64,000 bases of DNA, from contig CAYPYX010000005.1 of NCBI GenBank assembly GCA_964415065.1, positions 1-64,000 on the forward strand, given 5' to 3'. The position numbers were made by a program, and so were the translations under genes. Under the pieces are notes generated by a model. That model saw only the letters and a list, made by a program, of their open reading frames with translations. It did no database searches and was not told the DNA's origin. Source of the DNA: VMCP01 sp964415065. GTDB lineage: Bacteria > Bacteroidota > Bacteroidia > NS11-12g > UBA955. Position 1 is the first letter of the stretch. Each line of letters opens with the position of its first letter. Of the stretch, positions 1 through 9,115 are shown in pieces.

Positions 1-20
1 CCGCTATTTTTAAAATTCGT

Positions 21-2660
21 ATGGTTAAATCATTACCTAAACTTTTTCTACTTGTGTTTTTCTTCGGGGGATTGTTTTCCGCTGATTCATTGGGGCAAAC
101 CACGGGTAATCAAACAAATAACAATAAAATTATCACATCAGATACTCCTGAAATAGATCGAATTCAAGAGGTAAATATCAAGCAAAACCGACTCAAAGAA
201 AAGCTTAAAGAATCACCGTTAACGGTTGAAAGCATGTCGGCACAATCGATAAAAGAAACCCCCGCTTCGGATTTCTATGAAGCCTTGGGGCATTTAAAAG
301 GCGTAGATATTACCGCTGCTTCTCTGGGTTTTAGGATTGTAAATACCCGAGGATTTAACTCCACTTCACCGGTAAGAACCCTTCAAGTTATTGATGGTGT
401 TGATAATCAAAGTCCCGGACTTAATTTCTCTTTGGGGAACTTTTTAGGAGCTTCTGAATTAGACATTGCAGCTCAAGAAATTGTAGTAGGTGCAAGTTCT
501 GCCTATTATGGTCCAGGTGCATTCAATGGAGTCATAGCACTAACTACCAAAGATCCCTGGAAAACACCTGGATTTAGCTATAAATTCAAAGTAGGTGAAC
601 GTCAATTAATGGAAAACTCATTGCGGTATGCAAAAGTTTGGAAAGACAAGAAAAAGAGAGATTTAATTGCATTCAAAGGGAACTTTTATTACATGAAAGC
701 CTACGATTGGGAAGCAACCAACAGTGATCCAGTTTTTGAATCCAAGGCAAATAAAAACAATCCGGGTGGTTATGATGCTGTTAATCGCTATGGGGATGAA
801 GTATTACGTCCAGGTGAATTTGATCAAACTTCTATTTCGGGCATGTACCAAACACCAGGCTTAGGAAGGTATTTCAGAAATGGTTATTGGGAAAAAGACC
901 TAGTGGATTACAATACCTATAATCTTAAAAGTTCTGCAACTGTGGCGTTTAAACCATTTAACGATAAACAAAAAGAGTTCATTTTTCAGTCTAATTTCGG
1001 AATGGGAACCACGGTATACCAAGGCGATAATCGGTATAGCTTAAACGATATAAAATTCTTCCAAAATCGTCTAGAATTCAAACACAACAAAGGATTCATA
1101 CGAGTTTACAACACCTATGAAGACGCTGGAAATACGTACGACGCTGTATTTACTGCACTTCTCATGCAAGAAGCCACTAAAAAAGATGAATATTGGGGCG
1201 GGGATTACCAGAATTATTGGTTGAGCAAAATTGCAGGAAAAGTTAAAGCATTGCCTGGTTATCCTCAATTTTTCCCTGCCGACGATACTGCACTATTCAG
1301 AAAAATGGTGAATGAAGTTTTGTCTAAAAACCAAGATAAAATCCTCCAATGGCATCAAGAAACTCGTGATAAAGCTAATCAAGCAAAAAATTTCAAAGGT
1401 TTGCCTCATTTAGATCCCACTTATCAGCGTTTTGCGGAAGGAACAGAGCGTTTTGATTCATTGAAAAACGCCATAACATCAAAAAAGAGTTTCGGAGAAG
1501 GTGGTAGCGGTTTCTATGATAAAAGTGCTTTGTATAACATTCAAGCAGAACAACGTTTTACCCTGAAAAAATTGAATTTCTTTACCATTGGCGGAAGCGG
1601 ACGATTGTACACACCCAATTCAGCAGGTACTATTTTTTCAGATACCAACGGACGAACAATTCGAAACTTTGAATTTGGTGCCTACCTAGGTTACGAACGA
1701 AAGTTCATGAGAAACAAGTTAAAGCTAAACGCAACATTCCGTGCGGACAAAAATCAGAATTTTCCTATGGTGTATTCACCTGCTGCTTCCTTGGTTTACA
1801 CACCCAACAAGATTACGTACTATCGAATGTCTTTAAGTTCAGGGGTTAGAAATCCTACACTCGCTGATCAATATTTGTTTTATAATGTTGGACGTGCCAT
1901 TCTATTGGGAAATTTAAACGGGTATAAAAATTTGGTAACTCTGGAGTCATTAAATGATTATTTCTTGCAGGCATCACCTAGTTTATCTATGTTAAAATAT
2001 TTTGATGTAAAGCCTGTTGTGCCCGAAAAGGTAAAAAGCATCGAAATCGGATACAAATCCTTCTTATTAAGAAATAAGCTCAATTTAGATATCAGTGCGT
2101 ATTTCAGCATGTATGAGGACTTTATCGGATATAAGATTGGATATGATCCTCTTATCAGCACACAGTTTAACCGAATCATTGGGGGACAAGCTTACCGAGT
2201 TGCAACCAATGCTGAAACCACTGTAACTACCATGGGAACCTCAATTGGTCTGAATTACTTCTTTGGGGATAATTACACGGCTGGATTCAATTACAGTTTC
2301 AATCAACTAAACAAAACGGATAAAGAAGATCCCATTATTCCTGCTTTCAACACACCAAAAAACAAATTCAATGTGAGCCTGAGTGGTAGTAAAATCAAGT
2401 TATGGAAAATAGATCAATTGGCCTTCAGTATTAATTACAAATGGGTTCAAGGGTTTCTATTTGAAGGATCACCTCAATTTACGGGTGAAATTCAATCCTA
2501 TGGTCTGGTTGATTTGATGGTGGCGAAGGAAATCCCCAAATACCACATGCAAATTAAAACTGGCGGTTCCAACATTTTAAACAATCCAGTAATGCAAGTA
2601 TATGGTGGTCCTTACATCGGTAGAATGTTGTATTGCAGCTTCCTATTTGAGTTAAATTGA
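21..2660 (+). CDS. TonB-dependent outer-membrane receptor
   Basis: An 879-residue TonB-dependent receptor that would import an unidentified ligand across the outer membrane using TonB-ExbBD energy. An N-terminal signal peptide (hydrophobic LFLLVFFFGGLF, then a polar stretch) is followed by a plug domain at about residues 60-185 (LQVIDGVDNQSPG, then EIVVGASSAYYGPGAFNGVI, both typical plug signatures). The rest is an aromatic-rich beta-barrel ending FLFELN. Unlike the other two receptors in this window it has no carboxypeptidase-regulatory-like domain before the plug. The start is the first ATG, directly before the signal peptide. The next gene encodes a secreted hydrolase-like protein with its own promoter, so a functional link (external processing, then uptake) is only suggested by position. 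No SusD or DUF4249 partner is adjacent. Substrate unknown. Confidence 0.9.
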   Translation: MVKSLPKLFLLVFFFGGLFSADSLGQTTGNQTNNNKIITSDTPEIDRIQEVNIKQNRLKEKLKESPLTVESMSAQSIKETPASDFYEALGHLKGVDITAASLGFRIVNTRGFNSTSPVRTLQVIDGVDNQSPGLNFSLGNFLGASELDIAAQEIVVGASSAYYGPGAFNGVIALTTKDPWKTPGFSYKFKVGERQLMENSLRYAKVWKDKKKRDLIAFKGNFYYMKAYDWEATNSDPVFESKANKNNPGGYDAVNRYGDEVLRPGEFDQTSISGMYQTPGLGRYFRNGYWEKDLVDYNTYNLKSSATVAFKPFNDKQKEFIFQSNFGMGTTVYQGDNRYSLNDIKFFQNRLEFKHNKGFIRVYNTYEDAGNTYDAVFTALLMQEATKKDEYWGGDYQNYWLSKIAGKVKALPGYPQFFPADDTALFRKMVNEVLSKNQDKILQWHQETRDKANQAKNFKGLPHLDPTYQRFAEGTERFDSLKNAITSKKSFGEGGSGFYDKSALYNIQAEQRFTLKKLNFFTIGGSGRLYTPNSAGTIFSDTNGRTIRNFEFGAYLGYERKFMRNKLKLNATFRADKNQNFPMVYSPAASLVYTPNKITYYRMSLSSGVRNPTLADQYLFYNVGRAILLGNLNGYKNLVTLESLNDYFLQASPSLSMLKYFDVKPVVPEKVKSIEIGYKSFLLRNKLNLDISAYFSMYEDFIGYKIGYDPLISTQFNRIIGGQAYRVATNAETTVTTMGTSIGLNYFFGDNYTAGFNYSFNQLNKTDKEDPIIPAFNTPKNKFNVSLSGSKIKLWKIDQLAFSINYKWVQGFLFEGSPQFTGEIQSYGLVDLMVAKEIPKYHMQIKTGGSNILNNPVMQVYGGPYIGRMLYCSFLFELN

Positions 2661-2727
2661 ATCATTTTAAATTCCTGAATTACTTAGTTTTAAAATGTAA
2701 TAATGTATGAACATTGAAATAAATATT

Positions 2728-2735
2728 TACTTTTG
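2728..2735 (+). promoter_or_regulatory. -7 promoter element for the secreted hydrolase-like gene
   Basis: TACTTTTG matches the Bacteroidota -7 consensus TAnnTTTG and ends 22 nt before the ATG at 2758. No TTTG lies at the usual 19-21 nt upstream spacing, so this is a half-match only. Confidence 0.5.
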
Positions 2736-2757
2736 AACCAAATAGAAATAACTAAAT

Positions 2758-4278
2758 ATGATGAAAAAACTACTTTTTGCGTCTGCTTTGATTTTGGGTT
2801 TCACCTCAATTAAAGCACAAAACATCCGTTTCGTTGACAACGTAGTGGATGCGAGTAAGATCTCTGTTACTAAAAACGTTACTTACGGTCAGAACTATAC
2901 CGTTTTGTATGGTGACATTGACACCACTAAACCTGGACCCCAGTTTATGCTGGAAACACTAAAAATGGATGTATATGAACCCAAAGATGGCTCTTCAAAT
3001 CGCCCATTAATAATTTATTTACACACGGGAAGTTTCCTTCCTCGTTATATTAACAACACCCCAACCGGTGCAAAAGACGATAGCGCTACTGTGGCTATGT
3101 GTATGGAATTTGCTAAAAAAGGATACGTAGTTGCTTCTATGGCTTACCGCCAAGGTTGGGATCCTCGTTCATTAGATGAAACCGTAAGAAGAGGTACTAT
3201 CATCAATGCCGCATACAAAGGTGTTCAAGATTTGAGCGGTTGTATTCGTTGGTTCAAAGAAAACGCAGCTAGTTTTGGAAATACATTCGGTATTGATACT
3301 ACTAAAATCTGTGCTGGTGGACAAGGAACAGGTTCTTACATCACTTCTGCATTTGCAAGTTTAGATCGTCAAGAAGAAATCAAAATCAACAAATTCAGAA
3401 ATCCTAACGACGGAACCGCATATGTTAATGACGCAGTTTGGGGCGATCGCATGGGTTATGGTGGATTACCAGGTTTTAACAATGTAAATACTCCAGGCAG
3501 AACTTCAAATGCACAAATGGTTTTTGCTATTGGTGGTGCTTTGGGAGATACTTCTTGGATGGAAAAAGGTGAACTTCCTATGTTGTGGTCACATTCAGTT
3601 TACGACCCATTTGCACCATACACTACTGGAATGGTTAATGTACCAGGTACCACATTACAAGTAGTTGAGGTTTCTGGTGGATACGATGTTATGAAACGTT
3701 GTGACGCTTTTGGAAATACAGCTCCGTTCAAAGGTAAAGTAATGGACGACTACACTCGTGCCATTAATGTTTTAAATGATGGTATCGATGGTTTGTATCC
3801 GATTGCTGGTATGCAAAATGCTTCGGGTCCTTACGAATGGTGGGATACTGCAGCCATCAAAATGTTGCCTAAGCAATATTATAATGTAGATGCAATTCTT
3901 GCAGGTGGTAAAGCAACTAATCCATTGATGAGCAAGAGCAGAGCTTATCTGTTTATTGATTCTTTGCAACGCTATTTCGCTCCTCGTATCGCTGTAACTT
4001 TAGGACTAGTTGATAAAGTAGGTATCGATAACATTAACTTAGCTACAAACGTAACTGTAGCTCCTAACCCAACTGAAGGTCGTTTAGTTCTTCATAATAA
4101 CTGGGAAAACAACAACTTAACACAGGCTACTATTTTGAACTTGAACGGACAAGTGGTTCAGAAATTAGTGGTTAATGGAAACCATAACGAATACCAATTG
4201 GAATTACCTGCCGGTATTTACATGATTTCTATGACATTTGAAAATGGTGTTGGATCTGCGAAATTGGTTGTTCGTTAA
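2758..4278 (+). CDS. secreted alpha/beta-hydrolase-like protein with T9SS sorting domain
   Basis: A 506-residue protein with a signal peptide (KKLLFASALILGFTSIKAQ), an alpha/beta-hydrolase region (LIIYLHTGSF as the oxyanion-hole strand, about residues 80-100) and a C-terminal type A T9SS sorting domain from about residue 430 (NPTEGR at 437-442; ends KLVVR). It should be exported by T9SS and released or anchored at the surface. The nucleophile elbow is odd: where esterases of this fold have GxSxG, this protein reads GGQGTG (residues 187-192), which puts Gly190 in the serine position. It may be a non-catalytic relative or use another residue. Substrate unknown; the upstream TonB receptor is the only contextual clue. 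The family call is fairly sure, activity is not. Confidence 0.8.
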   Translation: MMKKLLFASALILGFTSIKAQNIRFVDNVVDASKISVTKNVTYGQNYTVLYGDIDTTKPGPQFMLETLKMDVYEPKDGSSNRPLIIYLHTGSFLPRYINNTPTGAKDDSATVAMCMEFAKKGYVVASMAYRQGWDPRSLDETVRRGTIINAAYKGVQDLSGCIRWFKENAASFGNTFGIDTTKICAGGQGTGSYITSAFASLDRQEEIKINKFRNPNDGTAYVNDAVWGDRMGYGGLPGFNNVNTPGRTSNAQMVFAIGGALGDTSWMEKGELPMLWSHSVYDPFAPYTTGMVNVPGTTLQVVEVSGGYDVMKRCDAFGNTAPFKGKVMDDYTRAINVLNDGIDGLYPIAGMQNASGPYEWWDTAAIKMLPKQYYNVDAILAGGKATNPLMSKSRAYLFIDSLQRYFAPRIAVTLGLVDKVGIDNINLATNVTVAPNPTEGRLVLHNNWENNNLTQATILNLNGQVVQKLVVNGNHNEYQLELPAGIYMISMTFENGVGSAKLVVR

Positions 4279-4300
4279 TTGAATTAAAACATCATTACCT

Positions 4301-4317
4301 GGAGCTATTTTTGCTCC
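4301..4317 (+). terminator. small hairpin after the hydrolase-like gene
   Basis: GGAGC and GCTCC form a 5-bp stem with a loop of Ts, 22 nt after the stop codon at 4278. There is no T-run after it, so it is at most a weak terminator or 3' end stabiliser. Confidence 0.3.
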
Positions 4318-4370
4318 AAATCATAATATAGAATTTCGGTATTAATATACCCAAATTCAGATTTATTAAA

Positions 4371-4412
4371 AAAATAGAAGAAGCCCCGACAAGTCGGGGC
4401 TTCTTCTATTTT
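4371..4412. terminator. strong bidirectional intrinsic terminator
   Basis: A perfect 20-bp inverted repeat (core GAAGCCCCGAC / GTCGGGGCTTC) with only AA between the arms. It has an A-run outside the left arm and ends in TTTT on the right, so it can end transcription from both sides: the hydrolase-like gene from the left and the small minus-strand ORF at 4433-4537 from the right. Confidence 0.85.
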
Positions 4413-4432
4413 ACTCTTCAAGTTCCCGATTT

Positions 4433-4537
4433 TTACCCTAAATACTCGAATTCAAATCCACTAAATACTTCCACTTTATGTTCTTCCAATTCCTTACATC
4501 GTTTTTCAATATCGGGCAGTCTAATCACTTTAATCAT
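4433..4537 (-). CDS. possible small protein, 34 residues
   Basis: A minus-strand ORF starting MIKVIRLPDIEKRCKELEEH and ending FEFEYLG, with ATG at 4537 and TAA at 4433. It is rich in Lys and Glu, has a predicted helical middle, and its stop lies 21 bp from the strong bidirectional terminator, which would otherwise have no minus-strand gene to serve. The frame stays open upstream of the ATG to a TGA at 4579-4577. I recognise no family. It lies in the 311-bp gap between the hydrolase-like gene and ileS, divergent from ileS. It could be a chance ORF or a remnant. Confidence 0.35.
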   Translation of the reverse strand: MIKVIRLPDIEKRCKELEEHKVEVFSGFEFEYLG

Positions 4538-4552
4538 TTGATATAAATACCG

Positions 4553-4560
4553 TATTTTTG
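4553..4560 (+). promoter_or_regulatory. -7 promoter element for ileS
   Basis: TATTTTTG matches TAnnTTTG and is followed by CAG, the context seen before many starts in this window. It lies 29 nt upstream of the ileS ATG. Confidence 0.5.
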
Positions 4561-4589
4561 CAGTTTTATTCGTAAATCACTCGAAATCC

Positions 4590-7500
4590 ATGTATTCTAC
4601 ACGTTCACAACTGAATTGGCCAGAAATAGAAAATGAAATCCTCAAATTTTGGGAAGAGCATAATATTTTCCAAGAAAGTGTAAATCAACGACCAGCTTCA
4701 CAGTCGTTTACCTTCTTTGAAGGACCACCTTCTGCCAATGGAATGCCCGGTATCCATCACGTAATGGCTAGAGCTATGAAAGATATCTTTTGTCGCTACA
4801 AAACATTACAAGGGTTTCGAGTTGAACGTAAAGCGGGCTGGGATACTCATGGTTTACCCATTGAACTTCAAGTAGAAAAACGTTTAGGAATTCGAAAAGA
4901 GGATATTGGTGAAAAAATTTCTGTAGCCGACTATAATAAGGAATGTCGAACAGATGTACTTCTTTTCAAAGATAAATGGGATGAATTAACTCAAAGAATC
5001 GGCTTTTGGGTAGATCTAGAAAATCCATATATAACCTATGAGAATACGTATGTAGAAACCCTTTGGGCCTTATTAAAGAAGTTATACGATAAAGGATTCT
5101 TATACAAAGGATATACCATTCAGCCATATTCTCCTGCTGCTGGTACGGGTTTAAGTTCTCATGAATTAAATCAACCCGGTACATACCAGAATGTTAAAGA
5201 TACCACTATCGTTGCCCAATTCCAACGCGTTGATCAACCCGATGAATATTTCTTAGCTTGGACAACAACACCTTGGACTTTGCCATCAAATACGGCACTT
5301 GCGGTGGGTGCTAAAATCGACTATGAAACCATCGAAACATTTAATCCTTACACTGGTTCTCCGGTTAAAGTGATCATGGCCGCTGCATTGAAATCAAAAT
5401 ACTTCAGTGCGGATGCTGAAAATGGTGACTTCGAAAATTATAAACCAGGCGATAAAAACATCCCCTGGAAAGTCGTAAAAACTCAAAAAGGTTCTGAACT
5501 TGAAGGATTAAAATATCATCAATTGTTGCCATATGCTCAACCTGAAGATGGTGATGCATTTCGAGTAATTATTGGGGACTTTGTAAGTACGGAAGATGGT
5601 ACAGGTATTGTGCATATTGCTCCAAGTTTTGGTGCGGATGACTTCAGAACTGCCAAAGCCAATGGAATCGGTTCATTAACTTTAGTTGACAAAAAAGGCA
5701 AATTTGTTGAATCCGTTAAGGACTTTGCTGGTGAATATGTAAAAGAATCCTATTTAACCGAAGAGGAAAAAGCAGAAGAAACCAAAAAACAAGGTAGAGA
5801 CAAATATTTAAGTGTAGATGAACGTATTTCTATCAAGTTAAAAACGGAAAACAAGGCGTTTAAAGTTGAAAAATATGAACATACTTATCCGCATTGTTGG
5901 AGAACCGACAAACCCATATTGTACTATCCTTTAGAAAGCTGGTTCATTAAAACCACCGCTGTAAAGGATCGCTTAGTTGAACTAAATAAAACCATCAATT
6001 GGAAACCAAAAAGCACTGGAGAAGGACGATTCGGAAATTGGCTGGAAAACCTTGTTGATTGGAACTTAAGTCGTTCAAGATATTGGGGAACTCCTTTGCC
6101 GATTTGGAGAACCGATGACGGCACGGAAGAAATATGTATTGGCAGTATTGAACAATTATCTGCGGAAATTTTAAAAGCCAATGAAGTTCTAGGTTTAAAA
6201 CAAGATGCAACGCATTTAACCAATGATTTACATAGACCTTACGTCGACGAGATTACGTTGGTAAGCGCAACCGGTAAGCCGATGAAACGCGAATCTGATT
6301 TGATTGATGTATGGTTCGACAGTGGTGCTATGCCTTATGCTCAATGGCATTGGCCTTTTGAAAATCAAGATATTTTTGAGAAAAACTTCCCTGCAGATTT
6401 TATTGCGGAAGGAGTAGACCAAACTCGCGGTTGGTTCTTTACATTACACGCTTTGGGTGTAATGTTATTTGACCAAGTTGCGTTCAAAAATGTAATAGCG
6501 AATGGTTTAGTTCTGGATAAATTTGGCAATAAAATGAGTAAACGTCTAGGCAATGCTATTGATCCGTTTACAACTGTTAACAAATATGGTGCCGATGCTG
6601 TTCGTTGGTATATGGCAACCAACTCTCAACCTTGGGATAATTTAAAGTTCGATTTAGAAGGTGTTGCTGAAAGCCAACGTAAGTTCTTAGGTACGCTTTA
6701 TAATACCTATTCATTCTTTGCGATTTACGCAAATATTGATCAATACGTTTACAGTGAAGTTCATGAAATTCCACTTTCTGAAAGAACCGAATTGGATCTT
6801 TGGATTTTGAGTAAGCTAAATACATTGATTCAAGATGTAACCGAATCATTTGATGAATACGACCCAACTCGTGCTTCAAGAGCAATTGAGGAGTTTGTAG
6901 GCGAGCAATTAAGCAATTGGTTTGTTCGTTTATCGCGTCGTAGATTTTGGAAAGGTGAACTAAATACCGAAAAGCAAGCTGCTTACGATACTTTGTACAC
7001 TTGCTTAAATGAGATTTCTAAATTAATGTCGCCTGTTGCTCCCTTTTTCTCTGATTGGTTATATCGAGCAATCAACGCACCAAAAATTGCAACTTCAACT
7101 TTAGTAAAATCTGTTCACCTAGCAGACTGGCCTCAGGTACAACAAGATCAAATTGATGGGCTATTAGAACGTCAAATGGAACGAGCTCAACGCGTTTGTT
7201 CTTTGGTTTTATCTTTGAGGAAAAAAGAACGATTGAAAGTTCGTCAACCGCTTCAGAAAATCATTATTCCGGTATTATCAGAAGAAATGCAAAATGAATT
7301 GGTGCATGTAGAGAATATTATCAAGAGTGAAGTTAATATCAAAGAAATTGAGTATTTATCAGCCGACAATCAATTATTAGTTAAAAATATCAAACCCAAT
7401 TTTAAAACACTTGGTAAAAAATTGGGACAAAATATGAAGGCATTGTCTGAAGTAGTCTCCGCTTTCACTCAAGAACAAATTCGAAATATTGAATCCAATA

Positions 7501-7898
7501 AATCGATCGCGGTTTTGGTTAATGGAGCCGAATTTGAATTATTGCTTGAAGACGTAGAGTTAACAACTAAAGATATGCCCGGATGGACGGTAGCTAGTGA
7601 CGCGGATACCACCGTGGCCCTGGATCTTACCATCACGGACGACTTATTGATGGAAGGTATTGCGAGAGAGTTTGTTAACCGAGTTCAAAACCTCAGAAAA
7701 GAACTGGAATTTGAAGTAACTGATAGAATTTCAATCGATTTAAATGCAGAAGATTCAATCAAGAATGCAATAAAAACTTTTAACGATTATATTTGCAACG
7801 AAGTATTGGCCGACGAGATTAGGTTTGATGAAAGCATAACATCCCACGAAACGGATGTTTACGAAAAAGCCGTATTTTTGAAATTATCCAAAAAGTAA
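4590..7898 (+). CDS. ileS: isoleucine--tRNA ligase, type 2-like
   Basis: A class I synthetase of 1102 residues that charges tRNA-Ile in the cytosol. The family-typical block PPSANGMPGIHH is followed by GWDTHGLPIE; the second signature KMSKR is at 648-652 (lysine and serine present); the editing (CP1) region and the anticodon-binding tail are full length. The C-terminal block (AREFVNRVQNLRKELEFEVTD) and KMSKR rather than KMSKS fit type 2 IleRS. The first signature reads GIHH (residues 54-57), i.e. GXHH instead of the usual HXGH, a variant linked in the literature to strong mupirocin insensitivity. The gene starts the conserved Bacteroidota run ileS, DksA-like, lspA. Family call very sure; the resistance phenotype is inferred. 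Confidence 0.97.
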   Translation: MYSTRSQLNWPEIENEILKFWEEHNIFQESVNQRPASQSFTFFEGPPSANGMPGIHHVMARAMKDIFCRYKTLQGFRVERKAGWDTHGLPIELQVEKRLGIRKEDIGEKISVADYNKECRTDVLLFKDKWDELTQRIGFWVDLENPYITYENTYVETLWALLKKLYDKGFLYKGYTIQPYSPAAGTGLSSHELNQPGTYQNVKDTTIVAQFQRVDQPDEYFLAWTTTPWTLPSNTALAVGAKIDYETIETFNPYTGSPVKVIMAAALKSKYFSADAENGDFENYKPGDKNIPWKVVKTQKGSELEGLKYHQLLPYAQPEDGDAFRVIIGDFVSTEDGTGIVHIAPSFGADDFRTAKANGIGSLTLVDKKGKFVESVKDFAGEYVKESYLTEEEKAEETKKQGRDKYLSVDERISIKLKTENKAFKVEKYEHTYPHCWRTDKPILYYPLESWFIKTTAVKDRLVELNKTINWKPKSTGEGRFGNWLENLVDWNLSRSRYWGTPLPIWRTDDGTEEICIGSIEQLSAEILKANEVLGLKQDATHLTNDLHRPYVDEITLVSATGKPMKRESDLIDVWFDSGAMPYAQWHWPFENQDIFEKNFPADFIAEGVDQTRGWFFTLHALGVMLFDQVAFKNVIANGLVLDKFGNKMSKRLGNAIDPFTTVNKYGADAVRWYMATNSQPWDNLKFDLEGVAESQRKFLGTLYNTYSFFAIYANIDQYVYSEVHEIPLSERTELDLWILSKLNTLIQDVTESFDEYDPTRASRAIEEFVGEQLSNWFVRLSRRRFWKGELNTEKQAAYDTLYTCLNEISKLMSPVAPFFSDWLYRAINAPKIATSTLVKSVHLADWPQVQQDQIDGLLERQMERAQRVCSLVLSLRKKERLKVRQPLQKIIIPVLSEEMQNELVHVENIIKSEVNIKEIEYLSADNQLLVKNIKPNFKTLGKKLGQNMKALSEVVSAFTQEQIRNIESNKSIAVLVNGAEFELLLEDVELTTKDMPGWTVASDADTTVALDLTITDDLLMEGIAREFVNRVQNLRKELEFEVTDRISIDLNAEDSIKNAIKTFNDYICNEVLADEIRFDESITSHETDVYEKAVFLKLSKK

Positions 7899-7977
7899 AC
7901 GAATATTACTCCTTCGATATTCGTCTTAATTTAGGACTTTAATCAAGAAAACCCACTAATACAGCGAAGAAGAAACC

Positions 7978-8355
7978 ATGGAAAAGGAAAAATCACGTTA
8001 CACGGATGAAGAATTAGAAGAGTTCAGAGAATTAATTCTTTCTAAACTTGACTCAGCTAAAAGCGAATTTAGAACCTTACAAGGCCAATTAAAAGATGGA
8101 AATGAAAACGGTACAGACTCCACAAACAACAACTATTTAACCTTAGATGATGGAGCGGATACCGCTGAAAAGGAGAATCTAAACCAACTTGCTGCTCACC
8201 AACTTAAATTTATTAAAAGTTTAGAGGCGGCTCTCGTACGAATTCAAAACAAAACATACGGTATTTGTAAAACAACTGGCAAATTAATTCCTAAGGAACG
8301 ATTGAAGTTGGTACCACATACCACTCAAACGGTAGAAGCCAAAACCAAACGATAA
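7978..8355 (+). CDS. TraR/DksA-type zinc-finger-like regulator
   Basis: A 125-residue protein with an N-terminal helical region (residues 8-40), an acidic middle (DDGADTAEKE) and the C-terminal DksA block YGICKTTGKLIPKERLKLVPH. DksA-family proteins bind the RNA polymerase secondary channel and tune transcription. Only one of the four zinc-ligand cysteines remains (GIC), so the finger is probably metal-free; from memory this loss is common in Bacteroidota relatives and not a local defect. It sits 79 bp after ileS and 29 bp before lspA, the usual order in this phylum, and is probably cotranscribed with lspA. Confidence 0.9.
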   Translation: MEKEKSRYTDEELEEFRELILSKLDSAKSEFRTLQGQLKDGNENGTDSTNNNYLTLDDGADTAEKENLNQLAAHQLKFIKSLEAALVRIQNKTYGICKTTGKLIPKERLKLVPHTTQTVEAKTKR

Positions 8356-8384
8356 ACTATTTTACCAACCAATAAAAGTCAGAA

Positions 8385-9059
8385 TTGAACTTGAATCGTG
8401 AACAAAAAAGGAATGCATACATTGCATTTTTGACTTTAGGTGCTTTGGTGCTCATTGACCAAGCCATAAAAATTTATGTAAAAACCCATTTTATCTATGG
8501 GGAATCGTACGACCTTTTTGGTAATTGGTTCAAGATTTACTTTATCGAAAACGAAGGCATGGCCTATGGCATGAAGCTGTTTGGAGGAGGTAAAATTGGG
8601 AAACTTATTCTAACTTTCTTCCGGATTTTTGTTTCTATTTTCGGGATTTTTTATTTACTCAAAGTAATCAAACAAAATCAACCCGTGCTTCTGACTATTT
8701 CGCTATCTATGGTTTTAGCTGGAGCTATCGGCAATATCATTGATTCCGTATTTTACGGAGTATATTTTGCTGATATAAACGGGTACATTGCTTCTTGGTT
8801 TCAAGGTAATGTAGTAGATATGTTCTATGCACCTTTGTGGGAAGGTGTTCTACCTGAATGGCTACCCATTTGGGGAGGTGAGCATTTCGTGTTTTTTGCA
8901 CCGATTTGGAACTTTGCGGATGCGTGTATTACCGTTGGGGTAGCAATTATGATTCTATTTCAAAAATCCTTCTCTTTGCCTTCTCCCTCCATCGTTTTTG
9001 AGAAAAAATCAAAACATACTGTTGAAAATTCCGTAGAAAATCAAACAAATATTGATTGA
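8385..9059 (+). CDS. lspA: lipoprotein signal peptidase (signal peptidase II)
   Basis: An inner-membrane aspartic protease that removes signal peptides from prolipoproteins after lipidation. All family blocks are visible: DQAIKIYVK in the first helix, ENEGMAYGM, the first catalytic Asp in GNIIDS, NVVDMFYAPLW, and the second catalytic Asp in WNFADACIT. About 224 residues and four hydrophobic segments, longer than the enterobacterial enzyme through a loop insertion and a polar C-terminal tail. The start is unusual: between the in-frame stop at 8373 and the first conserved block there is no ATG or GTG, only TTG at 8385 (or 8391). It supports the many lipoproteins in this window (GldH, DUF4249, MbnP-like). 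Confidence 0.95.
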   Translation: MNLNREQKRNAYIAFLTLGALVLIDQAIKIYVKTHFIYGESYDLFGNWFKIYFIENEGMAYGMKLFGGGKIGKLILTFFRIFVSIFGIFYLLKVIKQNQPVLLTISLSMVLAGAIGNIIDSVFYGVYFADINGYIASWFQGNVVDMFYAPLWEGVLPEWLPIWGGEHFVFFAPIWNFADACITVGVAIMILFQKSFSLPSPSIVFEKKSKHTVENSVENQTNID

Positions 9060-9096
9060 TTCGTCTAGAATCTCAAAAATTCCTGAACAAATCGGC

Positions 9097-9104
9097 TAAA
9101 TTTG
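9097..9104 (+). promoter_or_regulatory. -7 promoter element for lysS
   Basis: TAAATTTG, followed by CAGG, 11 nt before the ATG at 9116. It lies inside the 5' extension of the open frame that starts at 9056, so it argues for the downstream ATG as the true start. Confidence 0.6.
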
Positions 9105-9115
9105 CAGGAATTTCC

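Noticed and set aside
7978..8355. Decayed DksA zinc finger as a local mutation
   Set aside because: Loss of three of four cysteines is, as far as I recall, usual for Bacteroidota relatives in the same gene order, so it is not evidence of decay.
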